From assembly GCF_000972845.2 (NCBI RefSeq), contig NC_040025.1, positions 21,951,573 through 22,015,572 of the forward strand: a stretch of DNA of 64,000 bases. The letters are read 5' to 3'. The position numbers and the translations under genes are program-made. Shown here piece after piece: positions 24,951-38,100 of the stretch. The notes beneath the pieces were generated by a model. It had not been told where the DNA came from and made no database searches. It was given only the letters and a program-made list of their open reading frames with translations. Numbering within the stretch: position 1 is the first letter of the stretch; each line of letters starts with the position of its first letter. Origin of the DNA: Larimichthys crocea (lineage: Eukaryota > Chordata > Actinopteri > Sciaenidae).

Positions 24951-27900
24951 AAGGTGTGGACTTGACTGAAATCTCCATTTTTTAAGTGGTTCAATTAAAA
25001 CTGGAACATGGTTTTGAACAAAGCTTCATTTATCTGGGTTCAGGAAGAGACTTTTTATTATTAAATGAAAGAGAAATGCAGTAATGATCTGTCTATTCTA
25101 TAAAACCTTGGAGGTTCTTACAGGAAGTCTTGCAACCCATCCACAATAGTGCTTTTAAAATCCTCTCTTATGTTTAAATGAAGGATTTTTTTGGCACTAA
25201 GTGGTGTCACAATGAAGGATGCCATTTCACTGATTAATTCCATCCATTTAAATATAATTGTTTTATCATCTAAAAACACTTTCTGTACGTTTAACAAAGT
25301 AAACATGGCGTGCAATGTTTATTTGTCCCTTCACACCTCTTTGGTTGCTGTTGCCATCTAGCTTATTAATTTTATTAAATAATATGTTAACTGTGCAGAC
25401 AGTCATGCACCTTTCAGCTGTGCTCAGGCAGTGTTAAAGAAAGCAAGCTTTGTTGAAGGACATATTGATGAGAGCTGAAAGGCAGGAGCATTCATAATTC
25501 ACATTTTACTGTCACATTTTACTGGCTGTTGCTGGGATTTGACCTTTGCCTCTGTAACCACAAGGCTATCACTGCTCCGCTGATGTAAGAACTTAGTAGA
25601 TTACATCGTCATAAATATCTAAAATCTTTTCATATTTTGGTCCATGTGCCATAAAATGACTTGTTTTTGGTTATCAATTTTGTCTACAGAGACATAAACA
25701 TGGAGACATAAAAACATGGAGAAATATTTTAGTATTTGTTTCACAATAACAGAAACCATGTTGATTAGACTTAAGTAACTGCCAGATTCAAGACACCACA
25801 ATAACTATTTTGTCTTTTCAAATCCATCAGCTATCATGTCATGACAATTTAGGCTGTGTTTATGGTGTAGCCAGCGGATATCCAAGACTTTGTCTGTCTG
25901 ATTAACAACATGATATGTGAGAATGACAAGAAAGACACTTCATTTCTGCTATAAACAAATATCTGAGTATGAACGCACATACATTTTTAAATGAGCTAAT
26001 TGAAGGTATTGACTATAGTCTTATCTTTATTATCTAATCAATCATTGACAATATTATGGCTGAGATATTACAAACAATAACAGATTTTCTATTTTCTTTA
26101 CTACTAACAATCAATCAAACAATATTACTCTTCTTGGCATCATATATGATGTTAAACCAGCTCTCTATATAGACAGATGATTGCTAAATCATCTGCATAC
26201 ATAAAATGATTGATTAAAATATTTGTGTTGCCCTGTGTTGCATGCATTTAACTGTCCATCTACAAATCCATCTATACATTAAAAAAGAGAAAGAGAGAAA
26301 ATGATGCCCTGTTGGACTCCATTACTAACGTTAAAATGATTCTGATACAAACTGCATAGTTCTTTGTAGGTTTATTACTGCTAGTGACCTCTTTCAGCTT
26401 TGCTATGAATGTCAAATAAATAACTAAAAGTGCCTTTAGTCACCTGAAACAGGCCCTCAGGGGTTCTGAGGGAAGCTCATCAGTGGACGTATCTACTTTA
26501 ACCATGTCTTTTTGTAAAAATCTATGCGGTATATCTATTACTTATTTTTATCTTTGTGTAGTTTTCATGTTTCTTTATCGTATTTGTAAGACCTGCATCA
26601 ATGAAATGTCTTTGACTGATTGAAAAAGATGCCATGGATGAACTGTGTCATAATCACATTTCATCCACGGCGTCTTGGCATCACATGGTTCCTTGTTATC
26701 ATTGGTGGCTGTTCTGCATGATATTTTTTCCGTTAATTACATACAAACAGAAAACTCATAGATCATGGCAAACATAATCCTTGTTGTGTAAACTATTTAA
26801 TACTAAATCTCCTATTAGTATTCCAACTCCAGCCTGCTCTGTCCAATGTCTCCTTCGACTCCATTGTTCGAAATAATGCATTCGCTTCAAAGCAAAGCCA
26901 TATATCTTCAAAGAAAGATATGGAAATGTGCTTTCTAATATAAATCACCACTCTGCATCTAAATGCACAGTGGTAGCCTAAACCCTATAAAAGAGTTCAC
27001 TGTGCATGTGCATATATGTGCATTTTATTCGTGGTTCTTTAACCAGTCCAGCAGGCATCACAACACCTGTAGCTTCTGTAGTCTGAACATGTAAGTTTTA
27101 AAGAAACTTATTGTAGGTTTGTAGAATAAACCACTTTCATGTTTGGTAAGTAAACATCAAAAAAAGAATTTTCTAATCACTGCTCTTTGCTTGAGAGGGA
27201 ATCAAAGACGACTGCGGCTTTCAAGAAGATCAAGCTACTGCAGAAGTTACTTTAATGAAAGGCGAATCTTCTGCGCGCTCTGGCATGTGGAAGCAGACAA
27301 AAACAGAATATGTCTTCAATCAGCATTTGTCAAGTTAAAAAATGCCATGAAATTCAGTGCAGCAAATATGAAGCCATGTTTGTTTGTGCATGGGAGGGTC
27401 GAAAAGAAGAAGAGAGATGTTCTACGGATGAGTAATTGTAGTTGTTGCCCTGGTGTCATCTCTCGTTGTTTGAGTGCCATTTAGTATGAAAGGTATTTGT
27501 TAAGCTTGAATGCTCCCAGACAAGCAGGGATGATATATATTGTGTTTGCCAAAGCAAACAGGAGTGGGGGGGGGTCTGTATGCCATGGCTGATTTCAGCA
27601 CACGTAATGCTTTTATGAATTTGACATTGCAATCTAATTTCCAGCATGATTTGAGTTTCGAAATGATGATGTTCCAAAGAAAGCACATGCAAGAGGTTGA
27701 GGCTTAACCAGACTAAATTAGAAATTTTCCCTAAACAGATGCATAACCCCAGAGTGCAGTTCAGTCACTAAAATCCAAACCATAAAATTAAACCAAAATG
27801 AACATGTAATTCTCTCTCTTGTAGCCTCACACCTCAGAGAAATACTACATCTACACACACACACACATAGCAGGGAGGAAATCTGATTAATTTTTAAGAA

Positions 27901-29649
27901 ATCCCACTCCTAGTGCAGCTCTCTGTGCTTGTCCAGCCGTGATTCATTGCAGAGCTCACTGTGTTAATTATATCCTGCATTATATGTGGCAAGGGTATTG
28001 ATGCAATCACAATTCCTTCTCCCAGTTGATTGCTGTGTCATATCTGACAGTGCACCTTAGCTATTTTAAAGCCACATCACCGTGACTGATGTCTGGCAGC
28101 GTTCTGACCCACACACCCCTAGTGGTGGTGGTGGCAGTTTTTTTTTTTTGTTTTTTTCCCCCCCTTTTTTCTCTTTAACAAAGCACCCTGTCTCTGCAAG
28201 ATAGATTTGAAATCACACAGCACCTCCTACTGTTTGAAAAACAACATCACTGGAGCCGATGGACCACAGCAAGTTACTCAGTAAAAGCTTTTGTATGGTT
28301 AAGTGCTTGATTCATAGGGTGCCATTATGTAAAAACTCCCATAGATTGCCTTTGCATGGGTGGCAGATTAAACAGTTATAGGTCATATTATTCTTCTACT
28401 GGTTGCTTCAAAGTTACGTTAGCCTGTCAAAAGATTTAAGACATACTGTAAAGTGTCTTCCCTCAAGGTTTGCATCTAATATGGCTTTATTCTCTCAGTG
28501 GTACTGTACTGGGTTAGAGTTGTGGGTAATCATGACATAATTGCATTTCTTTCATCTCAATAAGTGACCCTCTAAGTGCTGAAAATGTGCTGCATCTCAA
28601 CATTATTCACATTATACATTTGGGAAATAAACAGGGAAATAATAAACTATTTGAATTTATCTGCTGTAAATATGTACTCATTTGTCCACCCCGGATCTTA
28701 TTCACTTTTTTGTAGCCTCTCTTTGACTCACCGCCAAGAGAAAATGTCACCATCAGACAGACAAAGCAGCAGAATGTAACAGCTTACAGAGACGGTAGCA
28801 AAAATGTCAAGCGGTGATGAATACAAATCTTTAATTTAGAAATGTAAATACAGAGTTCACATCCATCCTCTTCTCATTTCTTTTTGCTGCAAAATGAGAG
28901 GCACCTAAGAAACAAATGAGATCATTTATGAAATAGATGGAGATGTCATGGTCAAACTACCCCTACTTCACACAGGAGCAGTGGGAGCTGTCTTGCTTGA
29001 ATGTCTTTGAATTAATGACGCGTCCGTCAAGTGAATATTTATGATAGATGTGTTTTTCTCGATGTGAAATAGACTTATTTATGTCATTCTGTCCTTTTCA
29101 TGTTGTTTGTTTTACATCAAAGAAAAATAATGTGAGCCTCTGGACTTGTTATTGTATAATTTACAAGAATATTACAGTGGGAGACGCTGTGCTCGAGAAG
29201 AGTGTGTACAAACCGAGTATGAATAATGATAATAATGTAAAATATAATGCAATGAATACAGTAATGTTTTGAGAAATTGCAGTATCAATATAAAAACACT
29301 AGATGGCGTTATGTGAGAGAAAGTTACTGATCACATACTCACTACAAATTTCAAAATAAAACACCAAAAGCTTAAATTTTACATTTGTACCACCAAGTTT
29401 GATTTAATCAGAGTATTTTTGCTTTGAATATTTTATTTATTTATTTTTTAATTAGGTCTACGTGTTTTATCAGCCTCAAACCTGACAGCAAACCCTGTGA
29501 TGATAACTGGATAACTGGAGTTTAAAGGAATATTTTCAGTGTGAATTAAAAACATGTGATGTTGTGTAAGGAAATATAAATAGACACGCATGCTTTGTCA
29601 ATTTCTCCGGTAAAACACTGTCTGATTGATTCAGGCTAATGTAATTTCC

Positions 29650-29900
29650 CCGGTCATGCTATGATTTCACACCGTGCACAGGCTCATTGATCTGCGGTGC
29701 GACGCACAGGGAGAAGCGCGCTGCGCTCCTAGCAGAGGTCTTGCAGGGACAGGATCGCACCACACTACCGGCCGAGGCGGGGAGATAAACATACCGGAGA
29801 GGCTTGACTGCAGCTGAACCATAGCACTTTTTTTTTTTTTACCCAGGGAGCACTCGGCTTTCCCAAACGGGCTGCCTCGGTTAATTGTGATCAGGGTGAG
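29650..29900 (+). promoter_or_regulatory. Probable pcbp4 promoter region
   Basis: An abrupt GC- and CpG-rich patch (for example GCGCGCTGCGCTCC near 29716-29731 and CGGCCGAGGCGGGG near 29769-29782) within otherwise AT-rich DNA, directly upstream of a sequence ending in a consensus donor. The transcription start is not defined and no clear TATA box is visible. Confidence 0.5.
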
Positions 29901-30134
29901 CGGGGTGGTCGCCGCCTGCATCTGTGTGTGTGTGTACGCGCGCGCGTGTGTGTGCGTGTCTCCCCTCCACAGCGCACAGGCGCCCTGCACTCCAGTCTGC
30001 TGACACACCAGGAGGACAGTCCGCACTACACGTCCGTGTCATTGGACTCTATGTGGATACAAAGCCCGGTCAACACAGATCCATGGGGATACTTTAGTGG
30101 GAACTGCATCCTGCGACCTTTTACATGAAAACAG
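29850..30134 (+). other. pcbp4: pcbp4 non-coding exon 1 (5' boundary uncertain)
   Basis: The exon ends GAAAACAG|GTAAGTGAC at 30134/30135, a consensus donor. It lies 12.3 kb upstream of the first coding exon on the same strand. A 66-codon frame (29928-30128) closes before the donor and has no resemblance to PCBP N-termini, so the exon is taken as leader; that frame contains an ATG at 30049. The assignment is inferred from position, GC content and donor quality. Confidence 0.5.
29918..29956. repeat. Alternating purine-pyrimidine GT/CG tract
   Basis: TGTGTGTGTGTACGCGCGCG followed by TGTGTGTGCGTG. Strict alternation with a CG core is the classic left-handed-DNA-prone sequence type. It lies in the presumed leader or promoter of pcbp4. 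Confidence 0.8.
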
Positions 30135-30482
30135 GTAAGTGACTTGTGTTATTTAGAAAGGAACATTTTTGGACAGCATGTTCCCAAATCTCCAACTTGA
30201 AACAGCTCTCGTCCGATGGGTGACATTCTTAATCGCTATCCACTGCCAGATTTAGCGTCTGTATACCTGGAATTACATTTTTTACTGCCTTTCCAAATTA
30301 CTACAGCCTGCTGTTTTTTTTACTTCCAAGAATATAAACTGAAATCCTAGACAGGATTAATGAAGCCATAAACTGACTGCGCTGTTTAAATACGGCATAT
30401 GGCACAAAGTCGCCAGATGAGCAGGGGGTGGGGTTGAGAGGGGGGGGACACACAGTATAAGACCGAGGAGACAATCGGTCTC

Positions 30483-30483
<1 letters not shown>

Positions 30484-30525
<42 letters not shown>
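30484..30525. repeat. (TG)21 microsatellite
   Basis: Uninterrupted TG dinucleotides just inside pcbp4 intron 1, about 350 bases after the donor. Confidence 0.97.
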
Positions 30526-30526
<1 letters not shown>

Positions 30527-33500
30527 ACGGTTTTATGATAATGAAAGTGGACTCCGTTGGCCAGGCCAGTCCTGAACACAAAGATCATTCTCAACAAGTC
30601 CGGTACTGTGGGCGCCTGCCTGGTGCTGAGGCAGCGAGTGTGTGTGACAGCACCATTATTCACCAAGATGCCTAATTGCATTAGTCTTACACTAGATAGA
30701 GAAACTGTCCTGATAAGCTGACCCATATGAAAACCATAACAGATGCTTTTTTGGCTTCAGTTCTGCCATTGAATTGGAGATTTTTTTGGTCACATTTGGC
30801 AAATTACTCGTGCAGTTTAGTTATATTACACAAACACACTCTTTAATTAGTTTCAAGATTTCCTCAGTGTTTTGTTTTCTTGACACAATCTTTTAGCATT
30901 TATAGAAACGTCAGCATTTTAATTATCCTTAAAAACAAGTGAATCTTGATATTTCTCTACATTATATTTTAGCTGGAAATAAAATGAGCCCTGTTTACAC
31001 TTCTAGTGTTACTAACACTTACATATATTACATATTTTGTCCCCCATTTATCCACTGTAGCACAGCAGGCCCACGTGAAATACAAAAGACTTCATCATCT
31101 TCAGACTCTTCAGAACAATAGAATCGATAAAACAGCATCTGATAGTGGACCAGCTGATTGATTCAGAAAATCATGGACCTGGCTGCCTCGATATGCTCAT
31201 GAATCTTGCATGTGCACCTCCAGTATGTTTACACTCAAACAAAAGTGGAGATAAATGGGGCACAATTGGAGAATTGCACACCACTTAGACTGTAACTGAA
31301 AGCTGTTTGTGGGGGAATTCATTTGGATCTAATACAGTGTATGACTATTTTACCAGGGGGGAAGTAGGAAAACATGATTCAGATTTATACTTCCAAGCAC
31401 ATAACAGAGATCAATAAGGAATAAAACTCTGTGTATGTGAAGGGGGCATCTGCTTGAGTGCAAATGCACTATTTATTCCTGAAAAGGGAAAAGGGAATAG
31501 GACATACAATTTGGCTGATTTGAGAGGCACACATATCTTTTAGAGGTACTCCAGGGGGAACAAAGACAGACCATCATGTGTTGCTGACTCTCTGTCCAAA
31601 TGTAATTCCTTAATGCACTCTGAGAGTCAGAGATCTAATAAGAAGTGGAAGAGCATCTTCAATAATGAAACCCCACCTGCATCTCTGCTGCAGAGTGAGG
31701 GCTGGGGCCGTGAGGCTTCATAAATAACAGAAACCAGACCTGACACGTGCTGCTCCAACGTCTGGGAACTGCCAGTAATCCCTCTCATCTACTAAAATGC
31801 TGCTCTTGCAGACTGAAGGGGGAAAAGAAACAGGCACAGTGCTTAGTTTTAGTTTGTAGTCATCAAGTAAATGTAGCCCGGTGCAGCAGATTTACTCTAT
31901 TAAACAGTTCTGCAGAGAGAGATCATGGATATTCAATCACCTTTTACAACAAGAGCTTTCCTGGATAATTTATCCATTAACAGCACATGGGAACAGAACT
32001 GTTTCCACTGACAAAACATCTTGAATCGTGTGCAGATTTTTATTGTGTTCTCTTCATGGCCAATATCATTGTTTGTGTTTTCCACCACGTGGACTGTAAA
32101 AATCCCTGTAATAACTTTAGTAGTGCTTTTGGACTTGGACACATTTTATGAGGCACGCCAGTATCATCATCTTCACTCAGGCATTAATTTAATTGTTGTT
32201 GTCACAGGAGCGTTGTTGTGATACAAATTAATATCCTCTCCAATATTTGAGATAAATCCCCTGTAGCAATTAACCTGCGTTTTAACAATTAACCTGTGCT
32301 TGTCGCTATCTAATAACTACAGACTCTTGAGGCTTAACTCCCGCTTTTCCAGCTTAGTCGATTGAAATAGAGTTTTATAATCCTTATGTATATGAAGTCG
32401 GCTGTGTTATACAAGAAAGCCAAAGCACAAAAATCACATGTGGTTTTTGATTTTGCGATCTGGCAGCTTCCATGCAAACAAACAGTGTATATCCTTTTGT
32501 TGTAGACCTTCTTGTTCTTGTTATGAAGAGAGCCTTTCTTCTGAAACAGAATGTGACCCCTCGCTGCTGTTCTTAAGACTGACCCTGTGGCTAACAGAGC
32601 CGCAGGCTGTCCTTCCTATGAAAAGATAGCACTGTGTTGAACTCAGAAGATTGACCCAGCAGGCCTCATGACTCTCCCGTTGTGTCTCTTAAAAGAGTCC
32701 CATGAGCGTGATTTATTTAGTTCAGAAGTTACCCTCAAAGAGCAGCTTTCATGCTGTCTATACTGAGCAGAAAGTGACTTAACAAATAAGGATAGGTGTG
32801 TGCTAAGTACGCCACTACAGTGACTAAGTACTGTATATCAAGCGAATGAACTAAAAGACTGCCTTCCTGACAGTAATCCGCTTTGCTCTACAGTACACTA
32901 AATGGAGGTTTTCTTTCAACTGGCCATCTGCATCAGTGTGTGTGTCTGTTTTTGTATTGCGACCAAGAAGGAGAGAAGCTTTTTATCCCCCCCCCCCCCT
33001 TCAGCTGCTGAGTGCCTGAAATATTTAACAGGGACTGCACTATTTTTGGGTTTGTGCTCGGTTTGTTGAGGAGCTTATGTAATATGTAGTTTCAGCTCAG
33101 CGTGCATGACGCCATTGTGTACCAAATAACACGGGAGAGACTCGGCTAACTTAAGTGTAGCGATGCTGTAAACAATATTTTGTCAGGTGTGATGTACAGC
33201 GCTTCAAAGAATACTGTACAGACCACAGGAGCAAGGACTCATGCACCATCTGTGCTTTGATTAATTTAATTGCCATTTTTAAGATGGTGTTTTGTACGTC
33301 AAAGAGGCAAGGCCAAGCCACATCTTCTCATGTTTCTCTAAGATATCGATCAACTCATCTCACTTCCCTCCAATTGTCCCAATCTCTCCCTCTCTCTTTC
33401 TCAATTCGTCCTCCTTCTCTTTTCTCTCTACTGTCCTCCTCCCCTCTCCTCTCTCCTCTGAGGTGTCAGATTCTCTGACTCATGCCCTGGTGTGGAGGAT

Positions 33501-34926
33501 GGGAGGAAAGCAGGGATGAAAGAGAAGAGAGGAAAGTCATTTTGCAGATAGAGAGAGTGACCTTCATCCAGTAAGAGGGATGGGATAAAAGCTGGAGTTA
33601 ATACCCTGCCAAAGTGTATTCTCCAGCATGCCAAAAAAAACATTCAGAATGATATACGGTCCTAATAGAAGCTTTCTAATAATAAGAAGCGTGCCATTGT
33701 AAGTCAAGGCAAGGTAAATGAACTGAAAATTCCAGCGTTGAATCCAGAGGAATGGAATGTTTAATCGAATGAAAACAGCACTGACATACAAAACCAGTTT
33801 TCTAAATTTGCTGTTAGAGGTCTGAAATATGCAGAAAATTAATCTGCAACATTTTTTTATTTCATTTTCAGTAAAAATAAACCCAATTTTTTTTGGTTTC
33901 AGCTTCTAAAATGTGGTGATTTGCTAATGTATAATTAGAATATATATAATTCTGGGACTGATTATCAGATAAAAGAAGAAGAAGATGTCACCTGCTGTAA
34001 TATTTAAAAAATTCAATATTTTTACAAAATGATGAATCCATAAAATCATTATTTGCAAGCCTAACCTAAGATAAATATAAAGAAAGCTAAATGACAAGTG
34101 TACAGTATATAGGCTTGGGCCACACTGTCCCCATGCTAACTAATGCCAGTGTAAATACAAGCTCAGACAGTGTCACTGTGTGTCTGGAACCAGCAGCCGC
34201 TTGGGAGAAAACAATTGACAGGCCAGAAACACGGCCCTGTACGCTTCATTATCTGTATGTTTGTGTTGTTTTATCCCTCCTGGCAATAATGAGAACGAAG
34301 AAGGAACTCCGGTTTCTAATGAGAAGATGGGATCCTTTGTAAAAACAACTGCATCAACACTTGATCGATGTATGTTTCTCACAGAGTGGCCATGTTCTTT
34401 CAAGGGTATATGCTTATTAATAACCACTGAGCCAGAACTAACTAAACACTGCTCCAGCCGCAGAAACTGATGGCTTAGGAAAGACTGCAATAATGGTGTG
34501 TCAGTTACGGCGCTGTTGATTAGCTATTGAATTCACTCGTAATTATGCAGATTCGGAGGCCAGATTGACATGATTGTAAGTTACTGTGACATGAAGAAGC
34601 CCTGAAAGTATTGATTCACACCACTTTGAGATATGACAGACCTTGGAATAATAGTGAGAGATAATCTTTGTGCATAGTTAAGAGACTTTTAGTTTAAGAG
34701 ATATTACAGTATTTTGTTATTGTCATAAATTAGTACCTTATGTCAGGCAGAAATGACACTTTTCGAAGCTGCTTAGAAAATCAGTAAAGCTTTCATTACG
34801 ACATCATTAGATTTTTTTAATACAATCTGCAGGGAATCTTGTAGTTGTAGTCATGGTTTACAGCACCACAGATCATGGATTAAAACCACACAGCTTCTGG
34901 GTAATCTTATCAGTGTCAGCCCACAT

Positions 34927-35184
34927 TTAGGTGCAGTGGATGCAGTGAACACGCCTGTTGGCCTCTTCTCTGCTGCAGGGAAGCCGATCTGGCTCCAGGA
35001 GCAGCAGGCAGCCTAGGGGTCTGATAACCCTCTCTGGGGCCTTGTGGTTGACAGGCAGCTCGCACTGCAGGCTGACACCGTTATGCTTTAACACCAGATG
35101 AAGCCGGGGGCTGATGGGAGAGGACGGTCCCCTTTGCGCCAAGGGCTGACCCCTCCCATTATATGTGACAGAGCTGAGACAGAC
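34927..35184 (-). other. Unidentified exon-like open segment
   Basis: GC-rich, stop-free reading on the minus strand ending in TAG/TAA context at 34927. It is preceded by a plausible acceptor (CGTGTCTGTCTCAG, ending near 35185). The translated stretch includes RLHLVLKHNGVSLQCELPV and ERVIRPLGCLLLLEPDRL and ends RRVHCIHCT. It does not match any family I recognise, and no partner exon was found. It could be a terminal exon of an unannotated gene antisense to pcbp4 intron 1, a conserved non-coding element, or chance. No function is assigned. Confidence 0.2.
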
Positions 35185-38100
35185 ACGGCGAGAGATGAAA
35201 CACTGCTCTTTACTTTCAAGCCTCTCCTGTTTCACAACTAAAGCCCTCTCCTTCTGTCTCTTCTTTTTTTCCCTCTCTCATCTCAGTAGAGAGATTGTGG
35301 AAGGGTAACAATGGCTAAGAAACCTTTTTATACTTAAACAATGTGTCTTAAAGTCTTAAACTTTGCCTGTCAAAGTGTCATAGTATATACTGTATGTACT
35401 GTCAGAAAACAAGATTTTCTCAATCAACATCTGACTGTTGGCAACTCATGAGCACCCACTTTTCAGCTAGGTTATTTTCCCATGCAAGATTTCTGTATTT
35501 GTGTTTTTTTTTTTTTTTTGCACTGTCAGTGAGGAAGCAGATTAGCTGAGTTTTTGAATCTGACTATTTATTACTGTTGAGAAAGTTTTCAGGGGATTTG
35601 GAGCAGCCTAGTTTACTGTAGTTACAGCTGATAGAGCATGCGATATCATTTCTGAGAGGAGGTTTAAAGTAGGCTTCATTTATATGAGACTTTTTGGTTG
35701 CACATACAGCCTCCTCTTAGCAGAGCTAAAATCACCATTCGGCTCGGCTCATAAAGCAATATTACTGATGAATCCCAGCATGACTTGTTGCTATGATGTG
35801 GTTAAAGCTAATTCAAACACGCAGCTCCTCTTTGCAAATTTAATTCACATAGATATTGAGTTCCTTTAATAAGGAAGCCTCTGCAAAATGTTGTAATTTA
35901 GCTGATGTTTCTTTGAATGAGCAGTTGTTAGTCCACCACCTTCCACTCCAAATGGCTTGTTTAAATGCACTTGTGTGCACACGTTTGTTCCCCGAGGATC
36001 TGATTTAACTCTGATTGGCTGACCACTGATGTAGAGGAACATATGCACAACTCTGTATTTTTTTTTCTATTTATAATCAACTCAGGAGATGATGCTGTTA
36101 TTGTGTCATCCTATGTACTCAAACATGGCAGTACTTGAGTTCGTTAATGTCAAATAGATTCTCCTGCTGTGGAACATCTCATCAGATCAAAGCTTGTCCA
36201 CTGTTGTGTTTCAACAGCTTCATGCTCTGTGTCTGTGTGTGTGAATTGTTGGCTTCTTTCATCCCGGCAGCTGTATGTTGGCATGTGTGTATGTTGTTTT
36301 GGTGCACACAGACCTATGAACATGGCTGTCTCTGTGTCAGGCATGTCTATGAATGGTCTCTCACCTCTTGCCCTTACCGTACACGTGTACACACATTGAC
36401 ACCCTCTCACTTACTGCTCTATATGTGCCCACCCGGGGGACATCCTCTCTCTGTCTCTGTGTTTATCGAGCAGACACTCAATACCCCACGACCCCCTGTA
36501 TATGTATATGCAGAGTGGAACCCTTTCACCATGGAGATCAGCCATGTCCTCATTCCTTCTTCATTTCCGCTAAGTCGTCTGTTTGCCGGTTGTGTGAGGG
36601 ACATGTTTGCCTCAGAACAGGTGTCCAGTCCCCTAGACAAGCGGGTTGTACAACATCCTTTTCATCTCGACAGTCCCTCTGGCGTAGATGCTCCTGAAAA
36701 ACACTGCCAGAAAATATATAAATAAATAAATGGAGAAAAAAATATTGCTGGCGGCTGTCAAGAGATGTATGCTGGTTGCTTTCATCCCTGACATCTTTGA
36801 TGTATGCTTCATGCAAGATAGGCTGAAAAAAACACCTCTTTATATCTTATGGGATAAGTTCAGTTCATTACAGCTTTCGGTAATGAACTGGGTCTTATTT
36901 TTGTGATGTTTGGCATGATTTCTATATGTAATTATAACACTTGGAACAAGTGGGATTAATTAAACCAGAAATTGTAGGTTGGGATTGGAGCCTGAAGTGT
37001 ATGAACACTATCACAGACACACAGGTGTGCTTAAACAAATTTGTTTTTGTATTGCAGTTTTTTAAATAAAGAAAAGAAAAATCTGTATTTATTCTTCTAG
37101 TTCCAGTTTCTTGTTTAAAGAGTTATTAAGAGTTCAGACATTTATCTGCTGGGGAGCATTGGGATTTACTTATTTATAGTTTTTTACCTAGGTTACACAC
37201 TGTACTCACAAGACCCAGTAAAGCACATATATAAACATCTGGTAAATTGTTTATGTTATCACATTTTATATATATCCATGTGTTCTGAGTCAAATTCATT
37301 AAATAGTTTTATGTATATTTTGAATTATGACACAGTTAGACAATGCTAAAAATCGGTTTATATTATGTACAACAACAAATTAGTATTTTATTTACTAATG
37401 ATCCCCAAAGTAATAGTAACAGGTATTTAAATGACATATTTTGTCTAAATCAACACTCAAGTATTTTAATTATCTTTAAAATTGATAAGAGAAAAAAACA
37501 AGAATAAAAAATCCTCACACAGAGCAGCTAGAATCAGCATTCTGACAGAAAGAATATTTGGTGCAGATGTAAAAACAAGTCTTTGGCCGTGTTAACAGCG
37601 GGTAACGTCAGGTAATAGTGTGTAATATGGAATAGAACATGAAGTTGGAAATAGACTGATCTGATGATGTTTACAATCAGACATTTAAACTTGCGCCCAG
37701 CTCTTTTTCTCTTTTCTAAATTTGAGAGTTCACTGGATTCATTCACAAGAAAGTTGGTTGAATTAAACTGAAATCAAAGCTAAGAAAAATCACAGCACTC
37801 TGAGAAGAGGTCTGAAAAAACTTAGTTAGTTATTTAGAAGAAAACAAGACTAATAGTCTCCATGCATGCAAGGGATTCTGTGAGTTAGGGGTAGTGGTGC
37901 TTTGATGTAAATGCTTAAGTCAGTGACAGTGCTAATGTTTACCACATTCACCAACTTAGATTTTAGTAAGTGCCAACATGTGTGATTTAACACAAAGTAT
38001 ACTTTTACGATGAGATTCATAATTCATTTTTTTAAATATTTGGTTACAAACTAAAAAACATGAAACATTTGATGTAATGATGGCAGCAGATAAAAATAGT

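Larger units (their letters stand above)
18141..29600. other. Intergenic region between dag1 and pcbp4
   Basis: AT-rich DNA between the two divergent genes. I find no coding exon here. Every open frame is short and lacks codon-level or family resemblance. Only repeats (listed separately) and homopolymers are recognisable. Distal enhancers could be present but cannot be seen from a single sequence. Confidence 0.5.

Noticed and set aside
30301..30726. 141-codon minus-strand frame
   Set aside because: It is built across the (TG)21 microsatellite and encodes a (TH)n run.
36135..36725. 196-codon open frame on the plus strand in pcbp4 intron 1
   Set aside because: Composition is driven by GTGT/CTCT-rich sequence, the opposite strand is also open, and the translation has no domain or family resemblance and no supporting splice context.
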